DNA of 64,000 nucleotides from RZYP01 sp050256135 (GCA_050256135.1 JBFWIF010000001.1:1-64000); one strand, 5' to 3'. Positions 8,404 to 16,788 are shown, counted from the first letter of the stretch. Notes: generated from the sequence alone by a model not told the origin. Translations and numbers: made by a program.

Positions 8404-9148
8404 ATCAGAAAAAGGGTTTTGGACGGCTAATGCGTTGAGAAAAGATATTGGGATTGATGAATTACAAGAAATTGACCTAAATTGTATCGTAAGATTATTA
8501 AATATAAACGTTAAACACATTTTTTTAGGAGATGGCATTGACGGAGCATGCAAAAGTCTAGGATTAAAAAGACTTGTGGTATTAAATCCATATTTAAAAA
8601 AATGTCCAAAAAGAGAAAGATTTACTTTGGCACATGAAATTGGTCATTTACTTATGCATTACGATAGCTATATATGCAAACAAGATTGTTTTTATATATA
8701 TAAGACACAAAATGATAAAGAACTAGAAGCTAACGATTTTGCAGGACAATTATTATTGCCGAAACAGGCAGTTGTCAATATTTTAGAGAAAAATGATTTA
8801 ACTTTTCAGCTTATTAAACAAATAGCAGAAAAATACAATATATCATTACTTGTTGCTGCTATATCATTAACAAAATTATTTAGATTCGATGCTATTTTTT
8901 TGGTTCATGATGGTAAAAAAGTATTTTGGAAAGTTAGAAGTAAGGATTGTTATTTGGAAATTCCTGGCTTTGTTGATGAGCAGGTTTTAGCGCGCAAAAC
9001 AAATGCAAAGAATACACAGATAAAAGGAAATGTAAACCCGCAATTTTGGATTAATGATGAAGACGAGTGTTTGGGTTGTGAGGAGGAAAGTGTCTATTCA
9101 CCAACTTGGGGGAGATATATGACGTTGCTTAAGTTTTACGATGCTTGA
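8396..9148 (+). CDS. ImmA/IrrE family zinc metallopeptidase
   Basis: ATG 8396 lies 7 nt after GAGGAA and overlaps the previous gene; ATG 8393 is also possible. The ~250-residue protein has the zincin motif HEIGH (His80, Glu81, His84) after RFTLAHEI and the downstream family segment ELEANDFAGQLLLPK, whose Glu is the usual third zinc ligand. Family members cleave regulatory proteins such as the ICEBs1 repressor ImmR or the DNA-damage regulator DdrO. Next to a sigma factor and a small protein of unknown role, it probably relieves repression by cleaving one of them. The C-terminal ~90 residues are unassigned. Confidence 0.88.
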   Translation: MTKSEKGFWTANALRKDIGIDELQEIDLNCIVRLLNINVKHIFLGDGIDGACKSLGLKRLVVLNPYLKKCPKRERFTLAHEIGHLLMHYDSYICKQDCFYIYKTQNDKELEANDFAGQLLLPKQAVVNILEKNDLTFQLIKQIAEKYNISLLVAAISLTKLFRFDAIFLVHDGKKVFWKVRSKDCYLEIPGFVDEQVLARKTNAKNTQIKGNVNPQFWINDEDECLGCEEESVYSPTWGRYMTLLKFYDA

Positions 9149-9170
9149 TAATAAAATAGGAGGAATAATT

Positions 9171-9548
9171 ATGAAAAGAATTTTTATAAGTTTTGCAATT
9201 GAAGATGAAAAGTTAAGAGATTTTTTGCGTGGGCAGGCAAAAAACGATAGTAGCCCATTTGAATTTGTTGATATGTCTGTAAAGCAACCATGGGATTCCA
9301 ATTGGAAAACAAATTGTAGAACAAGAATTAAAGGTTGTGATGGAGTAATTTCAATAATTACTAAAAATACTAAAAATGCTTCAGGACAAATTTGGGAAAT
9401 GAAGTGTGCTAAGGCTGAAGGAATTCCAATTGTTGGAATATACGGAAATGACCAGCACGCTGGAGTAAGTGTGCCAAATGAGTGCGGATACTTGCGCTTG
9501 ATGGATTGGACCTGGCCGAACATTTCCACTTGGATTAAAAATTTATAA
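9171..9548 (+). CDS. TIR-like protein of the ThsB/DUF1863 (MTH538) type
   Basis: ATG 9171 follows AGGAGG. The 125-residue protein has the RIFISFAIEDEKLRDFL opening, CDGVISIITKNT strand and IWEMKCAKAEGIPIVGIYG block of the MTH538 TIR-like family (PF08937). The putative catalytic Glu is residue 76. Thoeris ThsB proteins of this family make cyclic ADP-ribose-type signals from NAD+. It stands as a single domain in front of a caspase-like gene and is distinct from the canonical TIR encoded two genes later. Confidence 0.82.
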   Translation: MKRIFISFAIEDEKLRDFLRGQAKNDSSPFEFVDMSVKQPWDSNWKTNCRTRIKGCDGVISIITKNTKNASGQIWEMKCAKAEGIPIVGIYGNDQHAGVSVPNECGYLRLMDWTWPNISTWIKNL

Positions 9549-9564
9549 GTCAGGAGGGTTCGAT

Positions 9565-10545
9565 ATGGTTAATAAGAAAGCTCTAGTAGTAGGAATAGAT
9601 AGGTATCCAAACTGTCCGTTAGGTGGATGTGTTAACGATGCAGAAGAAATTGCAAAATTGCTTGAAACAAATGGTGATGGATCCCCAAATTTTGATGTAA
9701 AGTTAATACCTGACGTTGAAACAAAGGCGGAATTATTGGAACTACTGCATTTTTTATTTGAAGAAGGGGAATCAGATATTGCATTGTTCTATTTTTCAGG
9801 ACATGGAACTGATGAATTAACAGGAAAGATTGTTACGCCAGATTTTAGCGGTAGAGATTTTGGCGTGTCCATGACCGATATATTAGCAATGGCAAATAAC
9901 TCAAAGAGTAAAAATAAAGTTATTATATTGGACTGTTGTTTTTCAGGAAAATTTGGAGAAATTGGGACTATAAAATCGACTGAATCTGTTCTTGGAAATG
10001 GTGTAACAATAATGACTGCTAGTAATAGGGATGAATATTCGGTTGAAGATGGTAGAAGTGGACATGGTGTTTTTACAGAACTTTTAATTCAAGGTTTAAA
10101 AGGGGGTGCAGCAGACGTAGGAGGAAATATAACTCCTGCAAGTCTTTATTCTTTCGTAGATCAATCTCTAGGAGCTTGGGAACAGCGTCCATTATTTAAA
10201 ACAAATATTTCTAGATTTTTACCTATGCGGACTATTGAAGCAAAAGTACCTAGAAATAAATTAAGAAAACTTCAAACATATTTTGTAGACCCTAAAGCGC
10301 AATTCCCACTTGACCCATCTTTTGAGTTTACAAATTCTCCAGATATAGATCATGAATGTAAAGAGCCATATGCAGATGAAAAAAATATAGAAAAGTTTAA
10401 AGACCTACAACTGTTTGAAAGTGTGGGTTTAATCGAACCAGTTGGAGAAGATCATATGTACTTTGCAGCAATGAATAGTAAATTTTGTAGATTGACTCCA
10501 TTAGGTTTGCATTACTGGAGACTATCAAAAGACAGAAGATTTTAG
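9565..10545 (+). CDS. Caspase-like cysteine protease (C14 family)
   Basis: A 326-residue protein opening with ALVVGIDRYPNCPLGGCVNDA, the classic metacaspase start. The catalytic dyad is visible as His80 in FSGHGT and Cys125 in ILDCCFSG. The caspase domain ends near residue 220; the C-terminal ~100 residues look like a small winged-helix or signal-sensing domain (FKDLQLFESVGLIEPVG...FCRLTPLGLHYW). In type IV Thoeris a TIR-made N7-cADPR activates a caspase-like protease that degrades cell proteins. Flanking TIR genes on both sides fit that scheme. Nucleotide binding by the C-terminal part is untested. Confidence 0.88.
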   Translation: MVNKKALVVGIDRYPNCPLGGCVNDAEEIAKLLETNGDGSPNFDVKLIPDVETKAELLELLHFLFEEGESDIALFYFSGHGTDELTGKIVTPDFSGRDFGVSMTDILAMANNSKSKNKVIILDCCFSGKFGEIGTIKSTESVLGNGVTIMTASNRDEYSVEDGRSGHGVFTELLIQGLKGGAADVGGNITPASLYSFVDQSLGAWEQRPLFKTNISRFLPMRTIEAKVPRNKLRKLQTYFVDPKAQFPLDPSFEFTNSPDIDHECKEPYADEKNIEKFKDLQLFESVGLIEPVGEDHMYFAAMNSKFCRLTPLGLHYWRLSKDRRF

Positions 10546-10557
10546 GAGGTATTTATT

Positions 10558-11112
10558 TTGATATTAACTCAAGAATTTTTAGGAAGACAAGCTAGTATTC
10601 GAGATATAAATGAATATTCGGAGAACAGAATAATGAATGAAAACGCTATGTTTTCAAAAAATAACAGTTATGATTTATTTATATCGCATAGCTTTTTCGA
10701 TAAAAAATTAGTGCTAACTTTAGTACAACTATTTAATGATGCCCAATATTCTGTCTATGTAGATTGGATAAATGATAGCAGTTTGGACAGAAAGAATGTA
10801 ACATCTGAAACGGCTAAAATAATAAGGAAGAGAATTGCCCAATGCAAAGGGTTAGCTTACATTGCAACAAAAAATATTGTAAGTTCTAAATGGTGTCCAT
10901 GGGAACTAGGACTAGGTGATGGAATAAATAATGGAAGGTCATGTATATTGCCGGTAATGCAAGAGGGTTCCTCATTTAGAGGGACAGAATATATAGGGAT
11001 GTATCCATATATAGAATATGAATCAGATAAATTTTGGGTTGTTGATCAAAACGATTCTTCTAAATATACATCTTTAAGAAATTGGTTAGCTGGTTACAGT
11101 TTAAAAGTGTAA
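10558..11112 (+). CDS. TIR domain protein
   Basis: TTG 10558 is supported by AGGAGG 8 nt upstream, overlapping the caspase stop; an in-frame ATG at 10633 is an alternative. The 184-residue protein has canonical TIR motifs: YDLFISHSFFDKK (box 1), YSVYVDWINDSSLDRKNV (box 2 region) and SKWCPWELG, whose Glu116 is the expected NADase residue. It is a single-domain TIR with a ~35-residue N-terminal extension. It may produce the messenger for the caspase, or divide the work with the ThsB-like gene. Two different TIR types in one operon is uncommon. Confidence 0.87.
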   Translation: MILTQEFLGRQASIRDINEYSENRIMNENAMFSKNNSYDLFISHSFFDKKLVLTLVQLFNDAQYSVYVDWINDSSLDRKNVTSETAKIIRKRIAQCKGLAYIATKNIVSSKWCPWELGLGDGINNGRSCILPVMQEGSSFRGTEYIGMYPYIEYESDKFWVVDQNDSSKYTSLRNWLAGYSLKV

Positions 11113-11148
11113 AAATAAAGAATATAAAATGCAGTTAGAGGTGATATT

Positions 11149-12195
11149 ATGCAAACAGATATGCATTATTACGGAACTTATGCAATGGCAGTTGCTGCTG
11201 GTATACCAAAAGAAGATGCAGCGGTAATCGCATATGCATCACAATTTGTTGATGATTCAACAGGTTATGATAGTGATGCACACGAAGATGGCGGTCTTTT
11301 ATTTGGGATTACTACAGCACATAATCCTGTTGACGCCTTTATTAAAGCTACTGACGATCAAACCCACAAATTAGAAGATGAAAGAAGAGTATGGGTGCCG
11401 TTTCATTTTTTCCCAGGTGGAGAAGGTGAAAATTTTCACGAAAAAATTTTGTGTGTAAAAGATGGCGATATTGTTAATGAAATGTTTGAAAATTATCTTA
11501 AAATTTGCAATGATAAAACTTATTGCCTTGAATTGATAGGTATAGCATCGCATGTGTATGCTGATACTTTTTCACACTATGGATTTTCTGGATTAACCTC
11601 ACCTTATAATTTGGTTAATGGAGACGCTGAAATCAAAAACAAAACACTATTGCAAGATGTATATGACTATATAATAGAAAAAAAGAATAATTTTTGGGGT
11701 AAATTTGGTATGAATACTATAGAATTGGGACATGCCGGTGTAGCAACTTATCCAGATAGACCATTTTTAGAATGGAACTTTGAATTTACTCTTCCTAGAC
11801 CAGGAAACGAGCAAAATAGTAATAGAAATAACCAGACCGATTATCTTGAAGGATGCCAAAAATTACATAGTTTCCTATGTAATTTTGCTCAGAACTATTA
11901 CTCAGAAGCTAATCAAAAAGCCTTTAACGAAATTGAAGATTCGGTTAGGGAAGTTTTAGCAGTTCAAGGATGTCAAGAAAGTCGTATACAGGCATGGAAA
12001 GATTCTGGACTTATTGATGGAGTGCCGGACTATGATGCAAATGATTGGGAAAATGAAAAAAACAGTTTTAGTGAATTTGAAAGTTCTTTAGATGGTATTA
12101 GTACTCATGCCTATCGTTTTCATCAAGCTGCAGCGTATCATCGATATTATGTTTTAAAAGATTTACTGCCGAGTCATGGTATTGCTATATATTAA
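11149..12195 (+). CDS. DUF6765 family protein, possible hydrolase effector
   Basis: A 348-residue cytosolic protein with the opening MQTDMHYYGTYAMA typical of DUF6765. It is rich in ordered His/Asp: DDSTGYDSDAH near residue 40, PFHFFPGG, and HVYADTFSHYGFSG (His135, Asp139, His143). This pattern resembles metal-dependent all-helical hydrolases such as zinc phospholipase C/P1-nuclease or HD enzymes, but the similarity is only by eye. It is the last gene before a strong terminator and the only non-protease, non-TIR candidate effector in module B. Start ATG 11149 has GAGGTGATATT upstream. Confidence 0.75.
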   Translation: MQTDMHYYGTYAMAVAAGIPKEDAAVIAYASQFVDDSTGYDSDAHEDGGLLFGITTAHNPVDAFIKATDDQTHKLEDERRVWVPFHFFPGGEGENFHEKILCVKDGDIVNEMFENYLKICNDKTYCLELIGIASHVYADTFSHYGFSGLTSPYNLVNGDAEIKNKTLLQDVYDYIIEKKNNFWGKFGMNTIELGHAGVATYPDRPFLEWNFEFTLPRPGNEQNSNRNNQTDYLEGCQKLHSFLCNFAQNYYSEANQKAFNEIEDSVREVLAVQGCQESRIQAWKDSGLIDGVPDYDANDWENEKNSFSEFESSLDGISTHAYRFHQAAAYHRYYVLKDLLPSHGIAIY

Positions 12196-12210
12196 ACTAC
12201 TAGAAAGTAA

Positions 12211-12247
12211 AGGAACTGTCTCATTTCTTATTGAGACAGTTCCTTTT
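12211..12247 (+). terminator. Terminator of module B operon
   Basis: GGAACTGTCTCA pairs perfectly with TGAGACAGTTCC across an 8-nt loop and is followed by TTTT. It lies 15 bp after the DUF6765 stop. Confidence 0.85.
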
Positions 12248-12371
12248 GCATGTGCTTTAGACAGTTAAGCTTATGATAAACGCTAAACAAAAAACTGTTT
12301 GTTGCGCGTTTATTTATAGACTGCTGTATTTACTACTTAAGAAACTTCCCTATCACCACCTCATTTCATCC

Positions 12372-12400
12372 TTGTTTCTCTTCACCGCTTGTAATACAAT
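12372..12400 (+). promoter_or_regulatory. Promoter of flavodoxin gene
   Basis: TTGTTT and TACAAT are separated by 17 bp, about 40 bp ahead of the flavodoxin start. The preceding 120 bp hold only a weak imperfect hairpin. Confidence 0.5.
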
Positions 12401-12442
12401 GGAATCGAAATAAAGGTTGAACAGAAGGAGGTTTGTTGAATC

Positions 12443-12832
12443 ATGCAAGTATATTATTTTACGAGGACGGGCAGAAGCAAAAAGATTGCCGAAGAATTGG
12501 CAGAGCGCTATGAGACTAAGGCACAGGAAATTGCTGATGACGTGGATTGGAAGGGCGCTATCGGCTATCTGAAAGCAGGCTATGAGGCTTTAAAAAAAGA
12601 AATGCGGCCGGCAAGATATAACAAACCGGCGGCTGATGAAGAATTGATACTGGTTTTCCCTGTTTGGGCCGGAGCTTTTCCGCCTGCGGTCAGGAGTTTT
12701 CTGGAAAGGGAAGGCAGAGCGAAAGTCATCTGCATGCCAACTTCCATCGGCAGCAAGCTGAATGACAGGGAAGGATTTATCAAGGTAATCGATTTAGTTG
12801 GCAAGACAATTACGACGCCTGCTACTGTTTGA
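12443..12832 (+). CDS. Flavodoxin family protein
   Basis: A 129-residue single-domain protein with an FMN phosphate-binding loop near the start (YYFTRTGRSKKIAEELAE) and a second FMN-side block, FPVWAGAFPPAVRSFL. It is shorter than typical flavodoxins (140-160 residues). It probably carries electrons for an unknown oxidoreductase. The start has AGAAGGAGG upstream. A TetR regulator follows within 80 bp in the same direction and may control it. Confidence 0.8.
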   Translation: MQVYYFTRTGRSKKIAEELAERYETKAQEIADDVDWKGAIGYLKAGYEALKKEMRPARYNKPAADEELILVFPVWAGAFPPAVRSFLEREGRAKVICMPTSIGSKLNDREGFIKVIDLVGKTITTPATV

Positions 12833-12911
12833 TTGGGTATATAATAGAGACAGAGGGAATGCTTTTTAGCTGAACTATTTGGAAATAATGTCCGTGAAAG
12901 AAGGAAGAACG

Positions 12912-13508
12912 ATGGTTACTGCAAAACAAGGCTATTTATCTGTGCCGACCAAGACGGCACTGGCGGACAGTTTCAAGGAATTGATGCAGAAGACTTCTTT
13001 CGAAAAAATTACTATCCAGGACATTACGAAAAACGCGGGAGTAATCCGTCCGACCTTCTATAAACATTTTGCTGATAAGTATGCTTTGCTGGAATGGATT
13101 TTTACCAATGAAATCATCGAGCCGACGATACCGCTGATTGAAGACGACATGCTCAAAGAAGCAATCGATCTGATGCTGCGCCAGATTGAGCGTAATTTCA
13201 AATTCTATGCCAAAGTTGCTCGTATTGAGGGGCAGAATTCTTTTGAAAAAATTGCGCTTGATGGTTTTAGCAAGTTGTTCTTGGAGATTTTTATTCTGAA
13301 GGATACCTTCGCGGCCAACGACTTCAAACCGATTACGCCTGAAATTCTTGCCAAATATTATGCCAATGGTCTTACTTTTATCATCATTAGCTGGCTGAGC
13401 GGTGATCCAACGGTTTCTGCGGCTTTGATCGGAGAGATTTATCAGAGGATAAGCAGCATCTCGATTAATGGCTTGGTAAAGACGAACAGCGGCTACAATA
13501 AGCGGTAA
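12912..13508 (+). CDS. TetR/AcrR family regulator
   Basis: ATG 12912 with AAGGAAG just upstream is preferred over in-frame starts at 12879 and 12888. The 198-residue protein has an N-terminal TetR HTH (ALADSFKELMQ, EKITIQDITKNAGVIRPTFYKHFADKYALL) and a helical ligand domain of the DhaS/YcdC-like type. It probably represses its own gene and the adjacent flavodoxin; the ligand is unknown. Confidence 0.85.
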   Translation: MVTAKQGYLSVPTKTALADSFKELMQKTSFEKITIQDITKNAGVIRPTFYKHFADKYALLEWIFTNEIIEPTIPLIEDDMLKEAIDLMLRQIERNFKFYAKVARIEGQNSFEKIALDGFSKLFLEIFILKDTFAANDFKPITPEILAKYYANGLTFIIISWLSGDPTVSAALIGEIYQRISSISINGLVKTNSGYNKR

Positions 13509-13567
13509 TTGTATATGTTTCACGAACATTTCCGGTAATTCATATAACTGAAGACTATATTAAAGGC

Positions 13568-13599
13568 AAGCTGAATCTTTAAGGGTTCAGCTTTTTTTT
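13568..13599 (+). terminator. Terminator after TetR gene
   Basis: AAGCTGAA(TC) pairs with (GG)TTCAGCTT around a short loop, followed by eight T residues. Confidence 0.8.
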
Positions 13600-13650
13600 A
13601 TACACTTTGGATAGAGAGTATTTCAGGTGTCTGATAGGAGGTTCGTGAAT

Positions 13651-15018
13651 ATGTCGAAGTTGATTAATGCATTTGAGAAAAAAGTCGTTGCCAAGATTGT
13701 GGATAAGACGTTGAGTTGCGATAAAAATGAGCGAAGGAATTATCTCTTGAAACTGGTTTCAATTGCTGAAGAAATTGCGGGTCCTTTATTTCAGAAGGAA
13801 AGCTATGAAGATGCTAAAAATTTAATTTTGGCACCTGACGGCAAATGGGTCAATTATGTAGAATCGTTGATTGCGGAGATTGATCATCATGTTTTGCGGA
13901 CAACGGCATTGAATCTGGGTTTTGAGGCTGCATATGCCGGAACAAGCGCTGTGCATGCGAAACGTAAGGAGTACGGATTTAATGTGCCGTGGGTCATCTT
14001 GCTTGATCCAACCAGTGCCTGCAATATGAGATGTAAGGGATGCTGGGCAGCAAAATACGGTCATAATCTCCGGCTTTCATATGAAGAAATGGAGAAAGTC
14101 ATTGTTGAGGCTAAGGAATTGGGTATCAGGTTCTTCATCTATACCGGCGGCGAACCGTTGCTGCGCAAGGACGATATCCTGCGTCTTTGTGCTGAACATG
14201 ATGATTGTTATTTCCTGGCTTTTACTAATGGTACCTTGGTCACAGCGAATTTCTGCCAAGATATGCTGGAGGTCGGCAATTTGTCACTGGCTCTGAGCCT
14301 TGAAGGTTTTGAGAAAGACAATGATGCGAGACGTGGTAAAGGGGCCTTTCAGCGGACTCTTGAGGCGATGGATTTGCTGAAACATCATAAACTGCTGTTT
14401 GGCGCGTCGGTTTGTTACACGAGGAAAAATTTGGAGATGGTTACGTCTGATGATTTTATCGACTTGCTTGTGCAGAAAGGCTGCCGCTATAGCTGGTATT
14501 TCCACTATATGCCGATGGGCAGCGGTGCTGTCAAAGACCTGATGCCTACGGCTAAGCAGCGTGAATATATCTATCATCGGTTGAGAGAGATTAGGGCTGC
14601 TGAAGGTGGTAAACCTATTTTTGCGATCGATTTCCAAAATGATGGCGAGTACATTGGCGGCTGTATTGCAGGGGGCAGGGATTATTTGCATATCAATGCC
14701 AATGGCGACGTTGAACCTTGCGTCTTTGTCCACTATTCGCAGGCTAATATCAAGAAAGACAGCTTGCTCGAAGCTTTGCAGCAGCCTCTATTCCTGGCTT
14801 ACAGGGATAACCAGCCTTTCAACAGCAATCATCTGCAGCCTTGTCCAATGCTGGAGAATCCGGAATTTCTGCAGCGTATGGTCGAAACAACCAAAGCCGT
14901 TTCTACTGATCTGGAGGCACAGGAGGACGTGAAGGATCTCTGTGCTAAATGCAGCGAATATGCCAAAGAGTGGAAACCTGTAGCTGAAAGGCTGTGGGAG
15001 CAGTCGCATAACTGCTGA
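13651..15018 (+). CDS. Radical SAM protein with SPASM-like C-terminus
   Basis: ATG 13651 follows AGGAGG; an in-frame start at 13627 is less well placed. The 455-residue protein has the radical SAM cluster motif CNMRCKGC (Cys124, Cys128, Cys131), a SAM-binding YTGGEPLLRKDD, and later cysteines (GGCIAGGRDYLHINANGDVEPC, and a C-terminal CAKC) that would bind an auxiliary Fe-S cluster. The N-terminal ~110 residues are helical and unassigned. Substrate is unknown; relatives modify peptides, heme-related molecules or lipids. It stands alone between terminators. Confidence 0.82.
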   Translation: MSKLINAFEKKVVAKIVDKTLSCDKNERRNYLLKLVSIAEEIAGPLFQKESYEDAKNLILAPDGKWVNYVESLIAEIDHHVLRTTALNLGFEAAYAGTSAVHAKRKEYGFNVPWVILLDPTSACNMRCKGCWAAKYGHNLRLSYEEMEKVIVEAKELGIRFFIYTGGEPLLRKDDILRLCAEHDDCYFLAFTNGTLVTANFCQDMLEVGNLSLALSLEGFEKDNDARRGKGAFQRTLEAMDLLKHHKLLFGASVCYTRKNLEMVTSDDFIDLLVQKGCRYSWYFHYMPMGSGAVKDLMPTAKQREYIYHRLREIRAAEGGKPIFAIDFQNDGEYIGGCIAGGRDYLHINANGDVEPCVFVHYSQANIKKDSLLEALQQPLFLAYRDNQPFNSNHLQPCPMLENPEFLQRMVETTKAVSTDLEAQEDVKDLCAKCSEYAKEWKPVAERLWEQSHNC

Positions 15019-15100
15019 TTTGACAACTACACATTGGGCAGGAACTTCATGCTTGGGTATGAATATAATTTCTAAATATTGGCGAAGGTGAAACAAAAAA

Positions 15101-15142
15101 GCAGAAAGGCTGTTCCCACCGGAACAGCCTTTCTGCTCTCTT
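15101..15142 (+). terminator. Terminator after radical SAM gene
   Basis: A perfect 16-bp stem, GCAGAAAGGCTGTTCC with its complement, around CACC, followed by a pyrimidine-rich TCTCTT tract. Confidence 0.75.
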
Positions 15143-15152
15143 AAGTTAATAT

Positions 15153-15229
15153 TGTCATCCCGACTAAGTGGAGGGATCTAAGGGTTTCGCATGTTGCCTC
15201 CAGATTTAGCGGCTGCGCTCGAAATGACG
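15153..15229. repeat. REP/MITE-like dispersed repeat
   Basis: The element begins TTGTCATCCCGAC and ends GCTGCGCTCGAAATGACG, with terminal inverted GTCAT/ATGAC ends. The complement of its right end matches the core of the 7033-7071 repeat. It lies in the 280-bp gap before the DUF1848 gene. Confidence 0.6.
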
Positions 15230-15299
15230 AGATGAAATGCAGATTATTATGTTATAGTTATTAAAAGATAGCAGAAGTGAGTAATATAATGAGGTAATA

Positions 15300-16235
15300 A
15301 TGATGATCATTAGTGCAAGCAGACGCACCGATATACCGGCGTTCTATTCCAAATGGTTTTTTAAGCGGCTTGAGGCGGGGTATTGTACGGTTGTGAATCC
15401 TTTTAACAGCAAACAGGTTTCCTATGTGGCGCTGACACCGGCTGAGGTAGATGTGTTTGTGTTCTGGACCAAGAATGCGAAGCCGATGCTGCCTTGCTTA
15501 ACGCTATTGAATCAGCAAAATTTTCGGTATTATTTCCAATATACTATAACGGGTTATCCAAAGGCTTTGGAGAAGAATGTGCCGAACCTTGAAGAATCTT
15601 TAGCGACTTTCAGCAAGCTGTCAGAACAGATAGGCGCGGAAAAAGTTATCTGGCGTTATGATCCCATTTGTCTGACCACTATTACTGATGTCGCTTATCA
15701 TCTGTAGCAGTTTCGGACTATTGCCGAGTCGCTTCGAGGTAAGACGAAGCGGGTAATAATCAGCATCGTCGATAACTACAAAAAAGCACAGTACAATTTC
15801 AGGCAGCTGGCTGATTTGGGTATGAAGGTACAAACCGAATTTGATGTGCATGATATAGGATATTTAATGCAAGCGCTTGCCAATATTGCGCACAGCAACA
15901 ATATGGAAATCTTCAGTTGTGCGGAAACGTTGGACTTGGCGCCTTATGGTATTAATGCAGGGAAATGCATAGATGATGAGTACATAAGGAGCGTTTTCAG
16001 CATTGAAGTTACTTCGCAAAAAGACAAAGGCCAGCGCCCGGAATGCGGCTGCGTGCAAAGCAAGGATATAGGGGTTTATGATACCTGCCTGCATGGCTGC
16101 GCGTACTGCTATGCTGGGACAATGGCTGCGGCACTTAAGAATATTAAACTGCATGACGATGCTTCGCCCTCGCTCATAGGATTTCATGATACAATCAATA
16201 ATCAAGACAGAAGAATTCAAGGCAAACTTTTTTGA
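15300..16235 (+). pseudogene. DUF1848 family protein interrupted by an in-frame amber codon
   Basis: Two ORF parts, 15300-15707 and 15708-16235, are in the same frame and separated only by TAG at 15705-15707. Together they form a ~310-residue DUF1848 protein: ISASRRTDIPAFYSKWF start, VFWTKNAKPML, IWRYDPIC, and a C-terminal Fe-S-type cysteine cluster CGCVQSKDIGVYDTC plus CLHGCAYCYA. DUF1848 proteins are probable radical-SAM-like enzymes of unknown substrate. The break falls between YHL and QFRTIAE, where Glu (GAG) or another one-base neighbour would restore the frame. Both parts keep family sequence, so the lesion is recent or the codon is read through. Confidence 0.8.
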
Positions 16236-16286
16236 GAATTTGGAACTTGTGAGATTTCATTGTTGATGTTATACTATGTCTGAAAT

Positions 16287-16306
16287 ATATTTTGTACACA
16301 AAATAT
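16287..16306. promoter_or_regulatory. Probable MarR operator, marR promoter
   Basis: ATATTTTGT-AC-ACAAAATAT is a perfect 9-bp inverted repeat with a 2-bp centre, 20 bp ahead of the MarR start. A similar site precedes the nitroreductase gene at 16769. Size and symmetry suit a MarR dimer. Confidence 0.6.
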
Positions 16307-16326
16307 CTCTACAAAGGATAATACAG

Positions 16327-16752
16327 ATGCTGCAGATTTTTGATAGTATTTGTCTGCTTCTTGCCAAAGCAGAGCAGAAACACCACAATTACACCAAAAA
16401 AATATTGCTAAGTGCAGGCCTGAATATTACGCCTGGTCAAATGGCCGTATTATATACTTTATATAATGGTGACGGCATTACAATTACAGAACTAAGCAAA
16501 AGGTGTTATATGGATAATTCCACTTTGACAGGGGTTATCGACCGCCTGGAGAAAGCTGGTTTAGTGGTGAGGGGTGAGCACGCGGAAGACCGTCGTCAAC
16601 TGGTTATCGGTCTTACGGAAAATGCCCAAGGCATGAAACCACAGATTCATGATGTCATGAACAGTATTAGTAAAGATATGCTGGCTGACTGTACAGAAGA
16701 AGAGATTGCTGCTTTTCGAAAGGTGCTTTTAAATATTTTCGATAAGCTATAG
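16327..16752 (+). CDS. MarR family transcriptional regulator
   Basis: ATG 16327 has AAAGGAT upstream; the in-frame ATG at 16276 lies before the operator and lacks a ribosome site. The 141-residue protein has a MarR winged helix: LNITPGQMAVLYTLY, ITITELSKRCYMDNSTLTGVIDRLEKAGLV, then the wing RGEHAEDRRQLVIGLT. It probably represses itself and the following nitroreductase through matching palindromes, and may sense an oxidised or aromatic compound. Confidence 0.87.
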   Translation: MLQIFDSICLLLAKAEQKHHNYTKKILLSAGLNITPGQMAVLYTLYNGDGITITELSKRCYMDNSTLTGVIDRLEKAGLVVRGEHAEDRRQLVIGLTENAQGMKPQIHDVMNSISKDMLADCTEEEIAAFRKVLLNIFDKL

Positions 16753-16768
16753 ACGTTTTTTTAATAAA

Positions 16769-16788
16769 ATACTTTGCGCACAAAATAT
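16769..16788. promoter_or_regulatory. Probable MarR operator, nitroreductase promoter
   Basis: ATACTTTGC-GC-ACAAAATAT keeps one perfect half-site and 7 of 9 bases in the other compared with the operator at 16287. It sits 34 bp ahead of the nitroreductase start. Confidence 0.5.

Noticed and set aside
12936..13529. 197-residue ORF antisense to the TetR gene
   Set aside because: The forward strand encodes a clear TetR protein with a ribosome site; the antisense frame has no family features.
15705..15707. TAG as pyrrolysine codon
   Set aside because: No pyl genes are visible, DUF1848 is not a known pyrrolysine protein, and a simple nonsense mutation explains the data.
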